From the NCBI GenBank assembly GCA_964586135.1, contig CAZPGS010000025.1, forward strand, positions 1 through 11,513: DNA of 11,513 bases, read 5' to 3'. The notes under the pieces were generated by a model. The model had not been told where the DNA came from, made no database searches, and was given only the letters and a program-made list of their open reading frames with translations. How positions within the stretch are numbered: the first letter of the stretch is position 1; each line of letters begins with the position of its first letter. The DNA is from WYZ-LMO8 sp964586135. GTDB taxonomy: Archaea; Thermoproteota; Methanomethylicia; Nezhaarchaeales; WYZ-LMO8. Below are positions 4,591 to 11,513 of the stretch, piece after piece. Position numbers and translations under genes: made by a program.

Positions 4591-5987
4591 AGTCCGACTA
4601 CGTGGCCATAGCCGAGAAGGCCCTCGATGAGCTCTTGGGCTTTAGAGTGGATTTCGCCGACGTCAGGCTCGTGGAGCTCAAGGGCCTCAGGATAGAGGTC
4701 ATCGATGGAAGGGTGAGAGAGATAAGGTTCATGAACGAGAGGGGCCTTGCCCTGAGGTGCTTGGTGGCGGGCAAGTGGGGGTTTACGTCGACGTCGTTTT
4801 TAACTCCAGCAGACGTCGAAAAGGCCTGTGCCCGAGCGTACAAGCTGGCCAAGAGCGCTAGCAAGGGGGCCGAGGAGAAGGTAGTTCCTTACTGCAAGCC
4901 GGCTAGATATTCGAGTAGGGTGGTCCCGGTCGAGGACCCCTCGTCGGTCTCCGTGGAGGAGAAGCTCAAGCTGTGTAGCGACATGGAGAAGACCATGAAG
5001 GAGGCGAGCAACAACATCAAGAGCGCGAGCGTCGCTTACGTGGAGCTCGAAGAGAGGGCGTACATAATTAATAGCTCGGGATTGCGAGCGGACTACGAAG
5101 TCCCGTCGCTCTTGGTATCAGCCACGGCCTATGCCAGCGAGGCCGGCGTGGTGCAACGAGGGTACGAGTCTCACGGTGGGACTGGGGGGTTCGAAGTGCT
5201 CAAGGCGCGAGACCCAATGGACATTGCCCAGAGGGCCTCTGAGGAGGCCCTAGAGCTCCTGAGAGCCAAGGGCCCTCCGGCTGGGAGGTTCACGTGTATC
5301 TTGGACCCGGAGCTGGCCGGGCTTTTCATCCACGAGGCCTTTGGACATGCATGTGAGGCCGACGCGGTCCTGCAAGGGAACTCGATACTTGAGGGGATGA
5401 TGGGGAGGAGGGTCGGCTCGGAGGAGGTCGTGGTAAGGGACGACCCAACGATCAAGGGCCTCTTCGGCTACGTCCCTATAGACTCCGAGGGCGTGGGCGG
5501 AAGCGGGACTGTAATAGTCGACAGAGGCGTCTTAAGGTCCTATCTGCACAACCTCGAGACGTCGGCGAAAATGGGCGTGAGCCCGACTGGCAACGCGAGG
5601 GCTCAGGGCTACGGCTCGATTCCGATGGTCAGGATGACCAATACATTCATAGACAGAGGGGGGTGGAATGTCGATGAGCTCTTCCGAGACGTCAAGAGGG
5701 GGGTCTACGCCCAAGGCGGCGTCTACGGCTACGTAGATCCAGCCAAGGGGGAGTTCGTCTTCAAGTGCTCCAAGCTATACACAATTGAGGGCGGAGAGCT
5801 TAAGCAGCTTTGCAGAGACGCATCCCTCTCCGGCTTCACGCTCGACGTCCTGATGAACGTGGAGGCAGTCGCCAACGACCTTTCGTTCAGGCCGGGGTTC
5901 TGCGGTAAAGAGGGCCAATACGTCAGGGTGACGACCGGTGCTCCGCACGTAAGGGTTAGAGACGTGGTGGTAGGGGGTCTGGAGTGA
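4587..5987 (+). CDS. tldD: TldD, metallopeptidase subunit of the TldD/TldE complex
   Basis: The catalytic subunit of the TldD-TldE heteromer, a zinc peptidase that in bacteria trims small or unfolded peptides such as the microcin B17 precursor and the CcdA antitoxin. The 466-residue protein carries the family's HExxxH metal motif as HEAFGH (residues 249-254) within FIHEAFGHACEAD, and the C-terminal GFCGKEGQ segment whose cysteine (C439) is the expected third metal ligand. Length is normal for the family. ATG 4587 is chosen from the GGAGGT at 4575. It is transcribed from a strong TATA box near 4498 and followed after 1 base by tldE, so the two subunits are surely co-translated. The natural substrate in archaea is not known to me, and no modified-peptide biosynthesis genes are nearby. 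Confidence 0.95.
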   Translation: MKSDYVAIAEKALDELLGFRVDFADVRLVELKGLRIEVIDGRVREIRFMNERGLALRCLVAGKWGFTSTSFLTPADVEKACARAYKLAKSASKGAEEKVVPYCKPARYSSRVVPVEDPSSVSVEEKLKLCSDMEKTMKEASNNIKSASVAYVELEERAYIINSSGLRADYEVPSLLVSATAYASEAGVVQRGYESHGGTGGFEVLKARDPMDIAQRASEEALELLRAKGPPAGRFTCILDPELAGLFIHEAFGHACEADAVLQGNSILEGMMGRRVGSEEVVVRDDPTIKGLFGYVPIDSEGVGGSGTVIVDRGVLRSYLHNLETSAKMGVSPTGNARAQGYGSIPMVRMTNTFIDRGGWNVDELFRDVKRGVYAQGGVYGYVDPAKGEFVFKCSKLYTIEGGELKQLCRDASLSGFTLDVLMNVEAVANDLSFRPGFCGKEGQYVRVTTGAPHVRVRDVVVGGLE

Positions 5988-5988
5988 G

Positions 5989-7332
5989 ATGGCTCTTTTA
6001 GATCTCTGCAAGAGGGTAGTCCTCGAGGCTTCGAGGTCGGGCGCGGACGCGGCCGACGCCTACGGAGTCGACGTCGAGCTCCAGAGAGTTGAGATTAGGA
6101 AGGGCGACATAAAGGTCTCAAAGTCCGTTCACGACGTGGGCATGGGGGTCAGGGCAATAGTTAAGGGGTCTGTGGGGTACTCCTACGTCGCTAGCCTCGA
6201 CGTAGACTTGAGAGAGGTGGCCAGCAGGGCGGTTAAAGCGGCTAAAGCAGGCTACCCGGATCCGGACTTCAAAGAGCTCCCAAGGCCGTCGAGCTACTCC
6301 TCTCCCGGCAACACTTACGATGACAAGATCGCCTCGCTCACGCCGGAGGAACTAATAGACATCGGCGTATCTCTCGTGAAGAAGGCCCAAGCGGATAAGG
6401 TGTACTCAGTCAACGTGGCCCTCGAAAGCTCGAAGTTTACGCGTTTCGTGGCAAACTCCAACGGCGTAGAGGGAGTAGATCAGGGGACCTATCTGAGCTT
6501 CGCGGTCCACGTGACGGCGAGGGACGGCGTGAACACGTCGTCGGGCTACGACGGAGACGTCGTGAGGGCGATGAAGGACATAGACATGGAGTCCATGGTC
6601 GCGAGGGTCGCACAAGAGGCCGTAGAGGGTCTGAGGGCGAGGACCTACAAGACGGCCAAGGTACCCGCCATATTCTCGGGCGACGTATTGCTCGCAATAA
6701 TGGTCGAAGGGGTGGCGTCGGCTCTAAACGCCGACTTGGTCCAGAGGAACCGGAGCTTCCTGGCTGCGCGCCTAAATCAGAGGGTGGGAGTCGAGGAGCT
6801 CACCGTAGTCGACGACGGGCTCGTGGAGGGAGGCCCCTTAACTGGCAAGTTCGACGTCGAGGGCTCTCCGAGGCAGAGGACCGTGCTGGTGGAGAGGGGC
6901 GTCGTGAAGGGGCTGTTGCACAACTCCTACACAGCTGGCAAGGCAGAAGCAAGGAGCACGGGCAATGCCTCTAGGAGCGGAGGCCCCCTCGACTTTCGAG
7001 GGCAAGTAACCATAGCGCCGTCAAATGTGAGGGTAGAGGCGGGCGATTGGAGCTTAGACGAAATGCTCGAAGAGGTGGAGGAGGGGTTGTTAATCCTCAA
7101 CACCTTCGACTTGCCCAACATGGCGAGCGGAGACCTGTCGGCCCTCATCGTTCAAGGGTACATCGTTGAGAAGGGTGAGGTGAAGTGCCCTGTAAAGCAG
7201 ACGCTGTTCGCGATAAACATCGCCGACTTCCTCAAGGGCATAAAGGCGTTGGGAAGAGAGAGCAGTAAACACTTTAACTTATACTCGCCACCCATACTCG
7301 TCTCCGAAGTGCAGGTCTCGAGTAAGGCCTGA
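5989..7332 (+). CDS. tldE: TldE/PmbA, non-catalytic subunit of the TldD/TldE peptidase
   Basis: Paralogue of TldD that pairs with it to form the peptide-binding chamber. The 447-residue protein has the shared fold, with YSYVASLDVDL near residue 64 and the NSYTAGKAEARSTGNAS segment characteristic of the TldE/PmbA branch near residue 311, but no HExxxH motif, as expected for TldE. ATG 5989 starts 1 base after the tldD stop; GGGGGT (5973-5978) and GGAG (5981-5984) inside the tldD end can serve as ribosome sites. The gene is probably co-transcribed with tldD upstream and leuS downstream, because no promoter-like box is visible in the 30-base gap to leuS. Confidence 0.93.
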   Translation: MALLDLCKRVVLEASRSGADAADAYGVDVELQRVEIRKGDIKVSKSVHDVGMGVRAIVKGSVGYSYVASLDVDLREVASRAVKAAKAGYPDPDFKELPRPSSYSSPGNTYDDKIASLTPEELIDIGVSLVKKAQADKVYSVNVALESSKFTRFVANSNGVEGVDQGTYLSFAVHVTARDGVNTSSGYDGDVVRAMKDIDMESMVARVAQEAVEGLRARTYKTAKVPAIFSGDVLLAIMVEGVASALNADLVQRNRSFLAARLNQRVGVEELTVVDDGLVEGGPLTGKFDVEGSPRQRTVLVERGVVKGLLHNSYTAGKAEARSTGNASRSGGPLDFRGQVTIAPSNVRVEAGDWSLDEMLEEVEEGLLILNTFDLPNMASGDLSALIVQGYIVEKGEVKCPVKQTLFAINIADFLKGIKALGRESSKHFNLYSPPILVSEVQVSSKA

Positions 7333-7348
7333 GCCCTTGGAGACTGTC

Positions 7349-7354
7349 GAGGAG
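7349..7354 (+). promoter_or_regulatory. Ribosome binding site that favours ATG 7363 for leuS
   Basis: GAGGAG lies 8 bases before ATG 7363 and overlaps the alternative in-frame GTG at 7354, which would have no ribosome site of its own at useful distance. Confidence 0.6.
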
Positions 7355-7362
7355 TGAGCGTC

Positions 7363-10230
7363 ATGGCGCTCGACTGGAAGAGCGTAGAGGAGAAGTGGAA
7401 GGAGAGGTGGCTCAGAGATGGCGTGTTCAACGCGGACCCCGAGCCGGGCAAGCCGAAGGTCTTCATAACCTTCCCGTTCCCCTACGTGAACGGCAGGCTC
7501 CACGTGGGTCACGGCTTCTCGGCGACTAGGCTGGACGTCTACGCCAGGTTTAAGAGGATGCAGGGCTTCAACGTCCTCTTCCCCTTCGCTTGGCACTGGA
7601 CTGGAGAGCCCATAGTCGGCGCGGCCGAGAGGATAAGCAAGGGCGACGAGAAGGTGATGAGGACCTTGAGGCTCATAGACAAGGTGCCTCAAGAGGAGAT
7701 CGAGAAGTTCACTGACCCGGTCTACATGGCTAGGTACTACATGGAGGAGAACAAGAAGACCGCCATCGACATGGGCCTCTCCGTGGACTGGAGGAGGGAG
7801 TTCCACACGTCCAGCCATCACCCGGCCTTCTCCAAGTTCGTCACTTGGCAGTTCAACAGGCTCAAGAAGCTAGGCTACATAGTCAGGGGAACACATCCGG
7901 TGGTGTGGTGCCCTCACTGCCAGAGCCCCACGGGAGACCACGACAGGCTAGAGGGCGAGGGGGTCTCGCCAGAGGTCTACACGTTGGTGAAGTTCAGGTG
8001 CGGCGACGCCTTCTTGCCCGCGGCCACCTTCAGGCCCGAGACGATATTCGGGGCCACGAACCTCTGGATCAACCCCGACGCAATTTACGTCGAAGCTGTC
8101 GTCGATGGCGAGAAGTGGATAGTGAGCAAGCCCACCGTTCTAAAGCTAAGGGAGCAGCTAAGGAAGGTGGAGGTCCTTAGAGAGCTTAAGGGCGTGGAGC
8201 TTTTGGGCTTGTCGTGCAAGACCCCGATAATTGATCGGAGCATACCGATCTTGCCGGCAAAGTTCGTGGACCCCGAGAGCGGCACCGGCGTGGTCTTCAG
8301 CGTGCCGGCTCACGCGCCCTATGATTGGCTCGCTCTGAGGGATTTGAAGAGAAATCCAGAACTCCTCAAGAGCTATGAGCTAAACCCTAAGATCGTGGAG
8401 GCGATCGACCCAATATCGATAATAAAGGTCGAGGGGTTCAGCGAGTATCCAGCGATAGAGGCTGTGGACAGGCTGGGCGTCAAAGATCAGATGGACCCCA
8501 AGGCCGACGAGGCGACGAGGCTGGTCTACAGAAAGGAGTACCACACGGGGGTCATGAAGGAGAACTGCTGGAGCTACTCCGGCCTCAGGGTATCAGAGGC
8601 CAAGGAGGAGATAGCCGAGGAGATGAGGAGGGCGGGGCTCGCTGACCAGCTCTACGACTTGCCGGAGAGGGTCGTCTGTAGATGCACGACCAAGTGCATG
8701 GTCAAGATATTGACGGACCAGTGGTTCCTCAAGTACTCCGACCCCGAGTGGAAGGCCAAGGTGAAGAAGTTGCTATCGCGCACCAAGATATTCCCCGAAG
8801 CCGCCAGGAACTACTTCTTCGAGGTCGTGGACTGGCTCAGGGACTGGGCCTGCGCTAGGAGGACGGGGCTCGGGACCCCCTTGCCGTGGGATCCTTCGTG
8901 GATAGTCGAGACGCTTAGCGACTCCACCATCTACATGGCCTTCTACATAATAGCCAAGTACGTCAACATGGGCTTGCTCAGGCCTGAGAACCTGACAGAG
9001 GAGTTCTTCGACTACGTCTTCTTAGGAGAGGGAAGCCTTGAAGAGGTGTCTAAAGTCACTGGCTTGAGGTCCGAGTTGATAGATGAGGTCAGGAGAGAAT
9101 TCCTGTACTGGTACCCCGTCGACCTCCGAGGCTCGGGCAAGGACTTAGTTCCGAATCACTTGACATTCTTCCTCTTTCATCACACGGCGATATTTCCAGA
9201 GGAGCTCTGGCCCAGGGGGGTAACGGTCAATGGAATAATGAGGGTCGAGGGAGAGAAGATGTCGAAGTCCAAGGGTAACTTCGTGACCCTCAAAGACGCC
9301 ATGGAGAGTTACGGAGCCGATGCCGTAAGGTGCACTTTGATGATAGCGGCAGAGGACATGGACGACCCGGACTGGAGGTCTGACGCATGCAAGGACATGA
9401 GGGAGAAGCTCGACTTGGTCTTCAAGTTCATTAGTAGCATAGCGTCGATGCCGAGCTCAGGCACAATGGGTCTGCTGGAGAGGTGGTCATTGAGCAGGCT
9501 CCAGAAGAGGGTCAAGGCCGTCACAGAGGCCCTCGAGCAGCTCAAAAACAGGACGGCCCTCGAGATCGCTCTATTTGAGGTTTGGAACGACATTCGCTGG
9601 TACCTTAGGAGGGCGCAGACGCCTTGCAGGGAAGCGCTCTTAGAAGTGGCGAGGACTTGGGTCAGGTTGCTTGCACCGTTCGCTCCTTTCATGTGCGAGG
9701 AGCTCTGGAGCTTGCTGGGCGGAGAGGGCTTCGTCTCTAAAGCTCCTTGGCCCTCTTACGACGAGAGCAAGGTGGACTACTTCGCCGAGGCCTCGGAATC
9801 GCTGGTACAGCAAGTCATGGACGATCTGAGAGAAGTCCTGAGGGCTACGGGGATGACGCCTTCTAGGGCGCACGTTTACGTGGCCTCTAAGTGGAAGTGG
9901 GACGTGTACTTGAAGGCCCTCGAGGCCCCGTCGCCGCGAGAGGCAATCAAGGTTGCCCATCAGGTGGCAAGGGAGCTCAAAGTGAAGGATCCCAAAATAG
10001 TCCAGAAGATAGCCCTCGAGGCCTCCTCCGTGAGCGGGGACCGCAGAGAGGTTAGGTTAAGGGCCGGGCGGCTAGACGAATACGAGGTCTTGACGTCGGT
10101 CAAGGACTTCTTAGAGCGAGAGCTCAAGTTTGAGATCAAGATATGGGAGGAGGAAGGAGAAAAGGTCTACGATCCTAAAGGCCGGCGCTTCAACGCCATG
10201 CCCTACAAGCCAGCGCTGTACCTGGAGTGA
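7363..10230 (+). CDS. leuS: Leucyl-tRNA synthetase, archaeal type
   Basis: Charges tRNA-Leu with leucine and edits misactivated amino acids; cytoplasmic class I synthetase. The 955-residue protein, normal for archaeal LeuRS, shows the HIGH motif as HVGH (residues 47-50) within FPYVNGRLHVGHGFSATR, a cysteine/histidine cluster CPHCQSPTGDHD near 182-193, the editing-domain threonine-rich TFRPETIFGATN (from 222) and VPAHAPYDW with the conserved aspartate (D321), the catalytic WACARRTGLGTPLPWD region near 486, and KMSKS (632-636). The anticodon-binding helical domain and the archaeal C-terminal tRNA-binding domain follow, ending in a typical AMPYKPALYLE tail. All catalytic and editing landmarks are intact, so this is a working copy rather than the degenerate paralogue some Sulfolobales carry. 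The stop is 1 base from the convergent FrhB gene's stop. Confidence 0.97.
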   Translation: MALDWKSVEEKWKERWLRDGVFNADPEPGKPKVFITFPFPYVNGRLHVGHGFSATRLDVYARFKRMQGFNVLFPFAWHWTGEPIVGAAERISKGDEKVMRTLRLIDKVPQEEIEKFTDPVYMARYYMEENKKTAIDMGLSVDWRREFHTSSHHPAFSKFVTWQFNRLKKLGYIVRGTHPVVWCPHCQSPTGDHDRLEGEGVSPEVYTLVKFRCGDAFLPAATFRPETIFGATNLWINPDAIYVEAVVDGEKWIVSKPTVLKLREQLRKVEVLRELKGVELLGLSCKTPIIDRSIPILPAKFVDPESGTGVVFSVPAHAPYDWLALRDLKRNPELLKSYELNPKIVEAIDPISIIKVEGFSEYPAIEAVDRLGVKDQMDPKADEATRLVYRKEYHTGVMKENCWSYSGLRVSEAKEEIAEEMRRAGLADQLYDLPERVVCRCTTKCMVKILTDQWFLKYSDPEWKAKVKKLLSRTKIFPEAARNYFFEVVDWLRDWACARRTGLGTPLPWDPSWIVETLSDSTIYMAFYIIAKYVNMGLLRPENLTEEFFDYVFLGEGSLEEVSKVTGLRSELIDEVRREFLYWYPVDLRGSGKDLVPNHLTFFLFHHTAIFPEELWPRGVTVNGIMRVEGEKMSKSKGNFVTLKDAMESYGADAVRCTLMIAAEDMDDPDWRSDACKDMREKLDLVFKFISSIASMPSSGTMGLLERWSLSRLQKRVKAVTEALEQLKNRTALEIALFEVWNDIRWYLRRAQTPCREALLEVARTWVRLLAPFAPFMCEELWSLLGGEGFVSKAPWPSYDESKVDYFAEASESLVQQVMDDLREVLRATGMTPSRAHVYVASKWKWDVYLKALEAPSPREAIKVAHQVARELKVKDPKIVQKIALEASSVSGDRREVRLRAGRLDEYEVLTSVKDFLERELKFEIKIWEEEGEKVYDPKGRRFNAMPYKPALYLE

Positions 10231-10231
10231 G

Positions 10232-11230
10232 TCACTTCTTCGACGCCTTCCTCGCGGCTATCTTCTTCAGCGTCTCCACCCCGCTCCCGATGTCCGCGAC
10301 CTCTAGGTAGCCCTCCTTAACCGCCCCCTCGAAGAGCTTGTCTCCTAAGCTACTCCTCACTATCACTGTCGACCACCTGCGCTGAGAGCCTATAGCCCCG
10401 ACCGAGACGTCGGCGTAGAGGGCCGTGAGGTCTCTGCACACGTGGCAGTACTCGTTGACGCACACCCCTAGGTTCTTTATGGGCACGCTCAGGGCCTCTG
10501 AGCCATCTATGTAGACCTTGAACTTGCCCTCCTTTATGTCGAACTTAGACACTCGGGACACGTCTATCTTGTGAGATGAGAGGTATTCAAGCAACTTGCC
10601 GTGTGCGAAGGACTCCATGCAGAACAGGCCTATTATGAAGGCTATCTTGTCCCCCAGCTTAGTCGCGGCTTTGGGCTGGACCTTGACGTTCCGCGCCGCA
10701 GCGACTTGGCAGGGTACCCCAACGACGCCGACCTTGCTTAGCCCGTAGCCGTAGGCGGCATCCCCTAAGGCCAAGAGGTTGGGGCAGTTGGAGTACTTAG
10801 TCCCCGCGGCCCCGAGGACCTCCTCTGTTGTCAATGCCAAGAGAGGCACAGGCTTCCAGGGGTCTGTAGGGCTCTTAGACGCCACCACAGCACCTTCTAT
10901 GAACTTCTTCTCCATGGCGTACATTAAGAGCGTCGTGACAACCCCGCCGTCTTGAGCCCTCGCTGCCACTTTGTCGAGCTTGGTCCTAGCGCTTACTATT
11001 TTTATGTATCGGCCCAAGACGTCGTCTCTCTTGTCGGAGTCCAAGGAGGCTTCGAGGAGCTCTCCTGAGAAGGATTGGCTCCTCGGGCAGCCATAGTAGC
11101 AAGCCCCGCACACCTTACAAGGGCTAACAAGCTTCGGACCCTCCTCGGTCATGGATATCGCGCTAACCGGACACGACGAGACGCAGAGCCCGCACTTGCA
11201 ACACAATTTCTTCGTTATCACCTCTGCCAT
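10232..11230 (-). CDS. FrhB-family iron-sulfur flavoprotein (coenzyme F420 hydrogenase/dehydrogenase beta-subunit-like)
   Basis: A 332-residue fusion of a two-cluster ferredoxin and the FrhB domain. From ATG 11230, two CxxCxxCxxxCP motifs (C10, C13, C16, C20 and C38, C41, C44, C48) should bind two [4Fe-4S] clusters. The FrhB part shows a GTKYSNCPN stretch, GVPCQVAAARN, GLFCMESF and a C-terminal CHVCRDLTALYADVSVGAIGS, all typical of the family, which moves electrons between F420 or another donor and an FAD. Partner and donor are unknown: no hydrogenase, Fpo or sulfite-reductase gene is in view, and it stands alone. An in-frame TTG at 11278 would add 16 residues but lies in a hairpin; ATG 11230 is preferred because family members with this ferredoxin start just before the first cysteine. 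GTG 11245 is also possible. Confidence 0.88.
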   Translation of the reverse strand: MAEVITKKLCCKCGLCVSSCPVSAISMTEEGPKLVSPCKVCGACYYGCPRSQSFSGELLEASLDSDKRDDVLGRYIKIVSARTKLDKVAARAQDGGVVTTLLMYAMEKKFIEGAVVASKSPTDPWKPVPLLALTTEEVLGAAGTKYSNCPNLLALGDAAYGYGLSKVGVVGVPCQVAAARNVKVQPKAATKLGDKIAFIIGLFCMESFAHGKLLEYLSSHKIDVSRVSKFDIKEGKFKVYIDGSEALSVPIKNLGVCVNEYCHVCRDLTALYADVSVGAIGSQRRWSTVIVRSSLGDKLFEGAVKEGYLEVADIGSGVETLKKIAARKASKK

Positions 11231-11261
11231 TAGATGACCAAACACCTTAAGCCCAACAGCT

Positions 11262-11280
11262 GCTTGAGAGGCGCTCAAGC
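11262..11280. repeat. Inverted repeat in the FrhB-like gene leader
   Basis: GCTTGAG (11262-11268) and CTCAAGC (11274-11280) form a perfect 7-base stem with a 5-base loop. It lies between the predicted transcript start and the ATG and covers the alternative TTG start at 11278. It could be an RNA hairpin or a protein site. Confidence 0.4.
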
Positions 11281-11331
11281 CAATACAACCCCCGACAGCG
11301 GCTCGCTCTCTTCTACGTCGGAAGCACTAGT

Positions 11332-11345
11332 CTTTTATCTTTTTT
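11332..11345 (-). promoter_or_regulatory. Probable TATA box of the FrhB-like gene
   Basis: On the minus strand AAAAAAGATAAAAG is the only AT-rich block in the gap. Transcription would start near 11312, leaving a leader of about 80 bases to ATG 11230. The remainder of the gap up to the window end shows no gene I can support. Confidence 0.5.
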
Positions 11346-11513
11346 ACACGCCACGTCCATTGCTGCACGAGCCTTGGCATCGGGGCGAAGATGCAAGCCT
11401 ATGGCCTGGTGAGAAGTCCTTAGAGAGCGAGTGATCGGTTCCCGAGCACACAGCGAGAGTATACGGGCGACTGTATGCCGAGGGAGGAGATGGGACTCTG
11501 CTCACTAATGCCT

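Noticed and set aside
7279..7821. 180-codon minus-strand ORF opposite tldE and leuS
   Set aside because: It is antisense to well-conserved domains, including the HIGH motif of LeuRS; its composition is typical of a reverse-strand shadow in GC-rich DNA.
11234..11434. 66-codon plus-strand ORF opposite the FrhB-like gene's leader
   Set aside because: It covers the promoter and hairpin of the opposite gene, has no ribosome site and no recognisable protein features.
11475..11513. Possible start of a plus-strand gene (ATG, 13 codons to the window edge)
   Set aside because: No ribosome site or well-placed promoter box precedes it, and 13 residues (MPREEMGLCSLMP) are too few to judge. GGGAGGAG at 11482-11489 may serve a start beyond or at the edge, but nothing more can be said.
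1..11513. CRISPR arrays, insertion sequences, toxin-antitoxin pairs, RiPP cluster around tldD/tldE
   Set aside because: I saw no spaced direct repeats, transposase motifs, terminal repeats, toxin families, or modifying enzymes; the TldD/TldE pair is widespread in archaea without such clusters.

Overview
This window reads as chromosomal DNA from a hyperthermophilic archaeon, most likely a crenarchaeote (Thermoproteota; Desulfurococcales-like is my best guess, the genus is not resolved). The signs are an archaeal-type leucyl-tRNA synthetase, a TldD/TldE pair, a class II ribonucleotide reductase, GTG and TTG starts, AGG/AGA-dominated arginine codons on purine-rich coding strands, a tRNA gene with encoded CCA, and AT-rich TATA/BRE-like boxes 40-60 bases before most promoter-proximal genes. 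Base composition is GC-rich by eye; I did not compute it.

Layout. Bases 3-948 (+) hold the 3' end of an adenosylcobalamin-dependent ribonucleotide reductase and, 10 bases later, the cob(I)alamin adenosyltransferase that makes its cofactor. A hairpin and TATA box precede a macro-domain protein (1036-1584, +). That gene overlaps, tail to tail, a PfkB-family sugar/nucleoside kinase (1577-2542, -). Between the kinase and an unrecognised 177-residue protein (2743-3276, -) lies a possible C/D-box guide RNA. tRNA-Gln(CTG) is at 3381-3456 (-). A winged-helix regulator (3762-4367, +) follows, with an inverted repeat directly before its TATA box. Next is a three-gene run: tldD (start corrected to 4587), tldE and leuS (start 7363). 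A minimal 10-codon ORF in the tldD leader ends in an ATGA overlap with tldD. The window closes with a convergent FrhB-family iron-sulfur flavoprotein (10232-11230, -) whose stop lies 1 base from the leuS stop.

How the genes fit. RNR and CobA form a cofactor-supply pair. TldD and TldE form a heteromeric peptidase, probably co-transcribed with LeuRS. The macro protein, kinase, unknown protein and FrhB homologue look like independent short transcription units. I found no defence system, mobile element, CRISPR array or biosynthetic cluster. The window is mostly housekeeping genes, and the points worth a second look are small: the tldD leader ORF, the promoter dyads, the C/D-like element and the unknown protein.
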